This document shows positions 58,118 to 64,000 of a stretch of DNA of 64,000 nt, one piece after another; within the stretch, counting starts at the first letter, position 1, and each line of letters opens with the position of its first letter. Under the pieces are notes generated by a model. That model saw nothing but the letters and a program-made list of their open reading frames with translations, did not search any database and was not told the origin of the DNA. The position numbers were made by a program, and so were the translations under genes. The stretch is from Andrena cerasifolii. Its lineage: Eukaryota > Arthropoda > Insecta > Hymenoptera > Andrenidae. The stretch spans positions 4,526,001-4,590,000 of the forward strand of contig NC_135123.1 of assembly GCF_050908995.1 (NCBI RefSeq). The letters are read 5' to 3'.

Positions 58118-58242
58118 AAGTCTGCGCATACAACATATCCGTTCCGTGGCAGTTCCGTATCCGTCGTGCCAGGCCCTCTACGCCCCTCTTCTTCTTACCA
58201 CTGGCACGATGGTTACGGAACTGATATGTGTGCACAGACCTT
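58118..58242. mobile_element. Short TIR MITE, copy A
   Basis: Termini aagtctgcgcatacaacata and the inverse (tatgtgtgcacagacctt), interior cttcttcttaccactggcac. A direct copy follows at 58469-58585. The ends are joined by TTA. Confidence 0.7.
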
Positions 58243-58249
58243 TAAGGTC

Positions 58250-58269
58250 CCAGACCTAACCCAGACCTT
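58250..58269 (-). repeat. Telomere-type motif, left of SINE
   Basis: On the minus strand it reads aaggtctgggttaggtctgg, nearly two units of TTAGGTCTGGG. The same 20 bases recur at 58448-58467 on the other side of the SINE-like sequence. A larger 15-bp repeat, cagacctttaaggtc, brackets the whole at 58235-58249 and 58460-58474. Confidence 0.7.
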
Positions 58270-58447
58270 TTTTTTATAGAGGGGAAAAATGCATTTACGC
58301 ATACCCCGACATTTGATGCCGGGGTTATGTGGGACTACCCGCAGAAATTGTGGACTACCCACTAAAAACCCCCTCTGAAGCCCTCCAAGGGCAGGCCCCA
58401 GGACGGTACCCGGAACTTCTGACGTTGTACGTCGGGTAAGACCTAAT
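58270..58447 (-). mobile_element. SINE-like tail copy in telomere-type target
   Basis: Read on the minus strand it ends in an A-run (58270 side). It carries tttttagtgggtagtccaca and cccacataaccccggc, like the 3' part of the SINE at 33437. It is flanked by the 20-bp direct repeat at 58250 and 58448, which would be its target duplication. The tRNA-like head is missing, so it is 5'-truncated. A third, variant telomere-type unit (taggtctggat complement) lies at 58436-58447. Confidence 0.6.
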
Positions 58448-58467
58448 CCAGACCTAACCCAGACCTT
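58448..58467 (-). repeat. Telomere-type motif, right of SINE
   Basis: Second copy of the 20-base direct repeat at 58250-58269. With the diverged unit before it (58436-58447) this gives about 2.5 units of TTAGGTCTGGG. Confidence 0.7.
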
Positions 58468-58468
58468 T

Positions 58469-58585
58469 AAGGTCTGCGCACACATATCCGTTCCGTGTCA
58501 GTTCCGTATACGTCGCAGAAGAGACCCTCTACACCCTTCTTCTTCTTACCACTGGCACGACGGAACGGTATGTGTGTCTATGAGT
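58469..58585. mobile_element. Short TIR MITE, copy B
   Basis: aaggtctgcgcacacatatc start, same interior as copy A and the end acggtatgtgtgtct. A and B appear to have been adjacent before the telomere-type/SINE material was inserted between them. Confidence 0.65.
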
Positions 58586-59029
58586 TTCACGTGTATGCAC
58601 CTTCCTACTAAGGAACCTTTCCTCCACCACGAACCCACTGAAAATGCAAGGGAGGTTGCCTTCAAAACTAAGCCAATAGGAAATAATAATTTGCAACCGC
58701 CTACTCCGTCATCAACCAAACAGCTATAATCCGAGCTTACCTTAACAATATAAGACCTCCGAACAGACAGTTCACATCACAACGTCCAGTACAACAGATC
58801 GAATACCAATGACCCGAGACTTTAATACCGCGACGTGAATTCACGATACCGTCTAACACTTTCCACCAAATGCTTCTACATCAGTCACACATGTTCTGTT
58901 TATTAATATAATTTTATTGTTAGCGTTTCCTCAACGTCTACTTCATTCAAATTATTTTCCTTTACCACGGTAAATCGTCGTAGGTCTGCACGTTGGAACG
59001 CAGTGTTGGTAAAAATCAAGACGGAGGTT
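58586..59029. other. Unassigned sequence
   Basis: Nothing recognised. Confidence 0.3.
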
Positions 59030-59350
59030 TACGCCCTCCGTTGACTCGACTCTCTGTAGCTCAGTCTCATTGCGGAACACGTGCTCGTCAGCTCCGGTCC
59101 ATTCGGTGCGCGAACACGTGAGTGAAATTTCCCCCCACGGTAATCTCATAAGTGGCTTTTTCTCGCGAATCTGTTCCTTCAATTTTGCCCACAAGTTCTC
59201 GATAGGGTTCCTTCTTTTAATGCCGTTCAGGTGTGAATAGTCTTTTACTGCTTTGCTGCGGTGACAGCTGGCATTATCATCTTCATGACCATTTTCCCTA
59301 CACCACGCACAACACTGTTCCAGGGTACTCGCACATAGAATTCCTATAGG
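59030..59350 (-). pseudogene. Tc1-like transposase C-terminal relic
   Basis: Minus-strand frame residues read DDNASCHRSKAVKDY, then a short gap and RRNPIENLWAKLKEQIREKK. These are the second and third catalytic blocks of Tc1-type transposases (D-N-x-x-x-H and N-P-I-E-N-x-W with its Glu). The PGNSPDL stretch that normally precedes NPIEN has been lost and replaced by NGIKR. Downstream the TE-LQRVE and STEGVN residues recall the usual tail. The open frame (200 codons to 59554) runs on into a minisatellite, so its N-terminus is not transposase. Confidence 0.85.
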
Positions 59351-59465
59351 CACGTCATTTAAATGGGCCACTCGGTTATACGTGTTACGAGCCGAGGCTG
59401 AGGGCAATGCGAATGGCGGCTGCGAGGCCGAGGATTGAATTTGTTTTTTAGAGTTTGTTAGTAGC

Positions 59466-59664
59466 GGACGAACCGGGGTCTGGTATCCCCGGGAGCCGCT
59501 ATAAGGAGGGTGGATATCGTGGACGAACCGGGGTCTGGTATCCCCGGGAGCCACTAGGAAGATGGTTGTCGTGGACGAACCGGGGTCTGGTATCCCCGGG
59601 AGCCACTAGGAAGATGGTTGTCGTGGAAGAACCGGGGTCTGGTATCCCCGGGAGCCACTAGGAA
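59466..59664 (+). repeat. 52-55 bp minisatellite, four copies
   Basis: Units start ggacgaaccggggtctggta at 59466, 59521 and 59573, and ggaagaaccgggg at 59625 (spacings 55, 52, 52). Each contains tccccgggagccactaggaa. It lies immediately upstream of the Tc1-like relic on the minus strand. Confidence 0.95.
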
Positions 59665-61683
59665 TGTTAGTTTAGCCTCGTAACTTTATAATGTGATACC
59701 CCTTGAGCGGTAAAGAGGTATCTTTGTGGGTTGGTCTCAAAGAGGAAATTCGGATGGTGATTGAAAAGAACACTGAATTTATAATAACTAATTATATTCT
59801 GTAAGTTCAGTCATTACAAATGTTTACGTGTTTTTGTCGCGGTACCTAGGTCCACCTCTCGGCTTTAACGCACTGAGAAATGCGGGGGTCTCAAAGAGCT
59901 TAATAATTACAACACCTATCAGCGACTCTACGTACTGTATGGTTTAAGTTGAAATAACACTCGATCTCGCAAGCCTCTTTCGTCTACGCGTACTAGACTG
60001 GAAATGAGCCCCCAAGCATTGATTCGTGGCCCTTTTTATATCGTGAAATTCTTTGAATATTAGGTTTTCCGGGAAAACTCGGTTGCATCCCACCACTGCA
60101 GGAAACTGTGACCCCGCCGGGTCACGCGCATTCCGGACACCCGAAAGGGTTTAAGAGTTCAAAGATAGGGCTGCGTACGTAACATACGTATATCCTTCAG
60201 CACTATTCTCAGCATAACCTACACATCCTTTTTCGTCTTATTGTTGTCCATGTCAGTCCATGTCTGCGACTGAGTGGTGTTTAATTTCTATCGAATTTAG
60301 TTTTAGTTTCAGTTTTGATTTCAGGCTAGGCTTGTGCGGGTACACTAAAACCTCGCCATTTACACGAACAAGCGATTCATTATTCGCCTGCAAGGTACTT
60401 ATCCCCGGTTTCTCCTGTGTGTTCACTTGTGAGTACTACAGACGATTAATCTCAATAATAATATTAATGATATCCTTGCACGTGTTCGCAAATTGAGAAA
60501 ACCGACCTGCTACCCTGGAGTCCACCAGCTGTTGCCATTCTCATGCTTTTGTGACATAGGTATCAGTCTTTATTAAGAAGACATGGGCTCCAAATCTTTG
60601 ATGTCCTAATTGGAACTTCTAAGTCTTTCTTATTTTAAGCGTCTACAGTGAATACCGAAAGGACGCATAGAAATGACAATCTCAAAGATAGCAAAGGAGT
60701 CATAGACCCAGCCCCAGTTCCTGTCCGTGTTCCTACAGAGGCAGTCCGCGATAAGTACAAACGGTTGTCGAAATAATCGTGGGTGAAAGATGACCCAGTT
60801 CCCGGTTGGTGAGAGCGCCGAGCCTATGCCATGGACCGTCTAATTAGACATTTCACGGCACTACACTTCAGCCGTTCGTACATTGAAATCAGTTTATTAC
60901 AGCGTCAGGGCTTGCGCCGCGCGCGATAGTCATGGTCCAGCGATGTGTTGGAAGTCACACAAGTGAATCGCTTTCATTTGGAACACCCTGCCGCGTTTAC
61001 GCGTAGACGTTCACGCGCGTCTATTTGTCTCGCTGCTATTTCGGTTTCCCTATCCCTTACCCGTTTTCGCGCGCTAACTATATCGAGGCCAGGACTTACG
61101 CGCGCCCGTACGTTCTAATTTAACGTTCTAATTTGACGTAACCGCGTTAGAGCTCTCGGTCGACGGCTATAAGTGCGCAGCTGAAGCTTACGAACCTAAT
61201 TACGCTCCTTACGAGGAAAAAGAAGACGGGGAACGAATCGGCGCGTGTGAATCGGCTCAAGCACCCGGCCATCTTGCTTCTCTCCAGCAATGACTGTAAT
61301 AAAAACCTTTTTATGCCGTTTTCGAGTTTATTTTAGGCTTTCACGTCGCAACAGTTGAGACTTTTCGGATTAATGATGCGCCTGTCGGCAACGAATAGAA
61401 ATTGCGATAGCCTGGGTATTATGGAGCGCGATATAAACTAGATATCAATGTAATGATGATGTGTAACATAGTCCGAGGTCATCGAAATCGGTGAGGGCTA
61501 CCCTGTTTAAATAATTATCCAGTATTTTAATTTTATATTCCAACCGGTAGCATCGAATGTTATTGCTTTGTTTTATGGAGTGAGATGTATGTGTTCGCGA
61601 ATATAAGTCAAGTTTGTGAGCATATATTAGTTTGTATCTAGCAGTTCACGACAGAGGTATAGCACGAAGTTTTAGTCAGCGAC
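59665..61683. other. Unassigned sequence
   Basis: Includes a GC-richer, CpG-containing block (60900-61280) without recognised promoter or exon. Nothing else identified. Confidence 0.4.
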
Positions 61684-61707
61684 AGGTCTGGGTTAGCTCT
61701 GGGTTAG
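61684..61707 (+). repeat. Telomere-type motif, about two units
   Basis: aggtctgggttagctctggg followed by ttag: one unit matches TTAGGTCTGGG and the next has one change. I found no flanking direct repeat. Confidence 0.6.
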
Positions 61708-61762
61708 TACACATGTACATCGTGCTTTCTTCCAAAATAAACTTATAGTCGAAATTAACGAC

Positions 61763-62178
61763 GTTGCGAGATAAACTCGTTTTAGATGTCCAAGAGTTCT
61801 GAAGTCTGAAAAGTTTGAAAGTATCAAACGTCCTTCATGTGAAGTAACAAGAAGTGTGCATAATGTTCGGGGCACCGATTTTGTTCAGATTTTGCAAGCA
61901 CATAGTACGCAGCACGCAGGTATAATTGAGGCATTGAGACAAAAAGTGGTCTAAACTAAAAAAAATAAGAAAAACAATATTTTTTCTTATTTTATATGAT
62001 TCCTACAGCCTCTTGGAATACATTATTGTTACTAACTCAAGTGCGCAAAAAATGTCGGTTAGTCCGTTTTTTAGGGTGCACTAATCAAGATTTTGTGAGA
62101 AAATCAATTTTACAAGTTTCTTTCCCACATCCCACACGGGGTTCTATACGTAAAATCAAAATCGATTTAAATATCTAA
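61763..62178 (+). other. Weak candidate two-exon ORF
   Basis: A frame is open from about 61763 (CPRVLKSEKFESIKRPS... FVQILQAHSTQHA). It reaches a donor-like site, GCAG|gtataat, at about 61919. An acceptor ending tatgattcctacag at 62008 would rejoin it in frame to ASWNTLLLLTQVRKKCRL... up to a TAA at 62178. The putative intron is about 89 bp, a usual insect length. There is no recognisable domain or start codon, so this may be chance. Confidence 0.2.
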
Positions 62179-63264
62179 TCATAGAAATGATTTACTTTTA
62201 CATTGTTAAAGATCTACGCACGTACCTATGTATATATATGTACCTATAAATTTGTTTCAATATGGATTACCTTACAGATGGATTACAGTTGAGCTGTCAT
62301 TGCAACTCAGTTACTAAAACTTTGCAACTTTTGTAGAACAGATTTTTATGCAAAATTTAAATAGGTTATAGTAGAAATATTTCAGGTAATAAAGTTAACT
62401 GAAACGCTCTGTGCGAGGGGTACATAACGCATATATTTTTCTTGTAATCCACTTTTTGGTGCATCAAGAGCCTCCACTAACAAAGTTATTGAAATGTAGT
62501 GCGATACTCTGATATCCGGATAATGTCGTCAGGCCGTATACGGGCAGTTCAAAAGTCCAGGGAAGTCTGTGTGAAAGGTTCAAAGCAGTTCTAATCTTGT
62601 CAAAGTGGCTTAAACCTATACGTAACGACTAATGCCTCCATTGAGACGTTCTTGGAGGGTCGCACATGTTGGTCGGTCGTCAGAAAATCCAATAGAAAAT
62701 TTGGGGCGACGTCTACGAGCCTGATGTATGTGCTCTGCAATCAGGCTTTGAAGGGGCTTTGCATTAAAAGTTCCTCACCCTAGGAAACCCAACTTGTAAA
62801 TCTCAGCTCCTTGTTCCCTGGGTACGAGGCTACCATGTGCCAGTTGCCGTTGAGAACGGTAAGGCTCAGAAAGATTCGCCAAGGGAACTGGCGACATGTT
62901 CCAGCCACACTCAAATTTTCGAGAAACGTTAACTCAGGCACACGCCCTTAACAACAATCCTTCCTATCTTCCATTTGGCTACATTGCATTTTTTCCCATT
63001 CGCAAATAAGTTCTTCGAATATAATTTGGCACGCGTAATAATTATGCGCCTTAATTTCGAGTTACATTTAGCGTCGCGCATGAGCAATGCGGTATCTGTT
63101 AACCGTCTTGCGGATTAACCCGAGTCTGACACGGAGTAAGCGCACCGTGCCCAAGAGGTCCACCCCGAGCCAGACCCGGGGTAATAGTCCGGGAGCCAGC
63201 GACACATTGTCTTGGCCAATTCGTTTAAAGTTAGTTTATCTTTTGTTCTTCTATATTTGGGGTT
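62179..63264. other. Unassigned sequence
   Basis: Nothing recognised. Confidence 0.35.
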
Positions 63265-63560
63265 GTTAAGGATTCGAAAGGCCACTGGGTTCATGATGCG
63301 GACGTGTTCTCTTTGCTATTTTTGAGCTTAAGAATTTCATTAGAACGATTATTCTGGCTGTTAAGCATCTGGTATAATAGACAGGGGGAACTCCAAGTCC
63401 CGGTTATGACAAGTACCGTTGGAGCCTCTCCTGGCGCGATTGATGCTTCATAAACCCCCTGGACAGGTCGCGCAGGTGAGGGTCGTGCCTCCGCGGGACC
63501 TTGGGGTCTGTCTCGGGGTCTCGGTACGAATTTTTCCCCACTGATTTTGCTTATGCGGAA
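63265..63560 (-). repeat. Dispersed 0.3-kb repeat, copy 2
   Basis: Collinear with 15089-15395. The minus-strand segment APGEAPTVLVITGTW...LLYQM...NEILKLKNS keeps the same frame as copy 1. It ends where the LINE sequence begins. Confidence 0.75.
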
Positions 63561-63562
63561 AG

Positions 63563-63998
63563 GTGGGTGGAGTGTGGACCAAATTCGAGCGGGTACAGCA
63601 TAAACTTCTTCGGTTTGTTGCTCGTGTCCTTGGTAACCCAATCGCCAGGACTGACCATGACTATGGCTCTGCTCTGCAATCCTTGAACATCTCCACCCTT
63701 GAAGACCGTAGACAGATTGCTGATATGTTTTTTTTTGTACAAAGTCATCAATGTTTTGGTAAACTGTTCGGACCTAATTGAGTTAATTAGTTTTAAGGCC
63801 CCGGAGAGGCACTTGCGGAAAAAACCTCTTTTCGCCCACAAGCTGCCGTTGTACTCTTACTACACAATTGCCCCTATTAATAGGGCTATGCGGTGTGCTA
63901 ATCAGCAGTTTAATGGGGTAGACCCCTTCATAGGCTCGCTGAGCTTTTTTCGCGCGAGATTATTTAGTCATTTAGCAAATTCACGTGTGGTTAATTAA
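63563..63998 (+). pseudogene. Non-LTR retrotransposon ORF2 C-terminus, frameshifted
   Basis: The first frame gives KFERVQHKLLRFVARVLG, then HDYGSALQSLNISTLEDRRQ plus IADM. This is the region after the RT catalytic domain in jockey/CR1-type LINEs (ERVQ-x-K-x-L-R...L-x-LE-x-RR). At a T-run near 63730 the frame shifts to FLYKVINVLVNCSDLIELIS, FKAPERHLRKK and FFRARLF. It stops at TAA 63996-63998. The RT itself is missing. The 3' UTR would lie beyond the window. Confidence 0.8.
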
Positions 63999-64000
63999 TT

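Noticed and set aside
1..64000. CRISPR arrays, bacterial operons or a prokaryotic defence system
   Set aside because: The window is eukaryotic. The tandem arrays have no spacer-repeat structure and no cas-like gene is present.

Overview
This window looks like intergenic or deep-intronic DNA from an insect nuclear genome. I find no host gene that can be annotated with confidence. Evidence for an insect: an AT-rich cytochrome b insert that reads with the invertebrate mitochondrial code (TGA as Trp); remains of mariner, Tc1, pogo, hAT, piggyBac-type, Penelope-type and non-LTR elements; SINEs with tRNA-like and 5S-rRNA-like heads; and short stretches of an 11-base motif, TTAGGTCTGGG, which resembles the expanded telomere motifs I recall from Hymenoptera. 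A hymenopteran is my best guess, but this is inference.

Layout. 0-5 kb: a palindromic TA-site element interrupted by a foldback element with an A/T-rich minisatellite core, then a Tc1-like end and a TIR element carrying opposed 32-bp arrays. 6-9 kb: two hAT-type MITEs (one with a nested foldback), a GC-rich TIR element and a foldback remnant. 11.6-14.3 kb: a long inverted repeat hosting an hAT MITE and Harbinger-like MITEs, then a complete 5S-headed SINE with a 19-bp target duplication. 15-19.2 kb: a dispersed repeat, a candidate recursive splice site or 44-nt exon, a pogo relic and a second copy of the foldback family. 20.6-29.5 kb: a TIR MITE, a 0.9-kb GC-rich minisatellite, a mariner relic, a piggyBac-like MITE, a Penelope-like relic, a solo LTR and an unclassified repeat. 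30.7-37.4 kb: three foldbacks, an hAT MITE split by a tRNA-SINE, a one-unit telomere-motif insertion and a LINE RNase H relic. 39.5-50.5 kb: a pogo-type MITE, a MITE-in-MITE, an hAT relic, a 357-bp satellite, several foldbacks, a second solo LTR and the NUMT. 51.9-64 kb: palindromes, a repeat-bearing 132-codon ORF, a 5S-like fragment, microsatellites, a telomere-motif/SINE composite, a Tc1 relic with a minisatellite, and the 3' end of a LINE that reaches the window edge.

Boundaries were set by eye from TIRs, target-site duplications and second copies. In two cases an uninterrupted second copy supplies the empty site. All transposase and RT reading frames are truncated or frameshifted, so nothing here is likely to be autonomous. 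The observations I rate highest are: one 11-bp telomere-type unit between 25-bp direct repeats (34.0 kb) and a similar composite at 58.2-58.5 kb; the 5S-rRNA-derived SINE; and the AG|GTAAG recursive-splice-like site at 15.5 kb.
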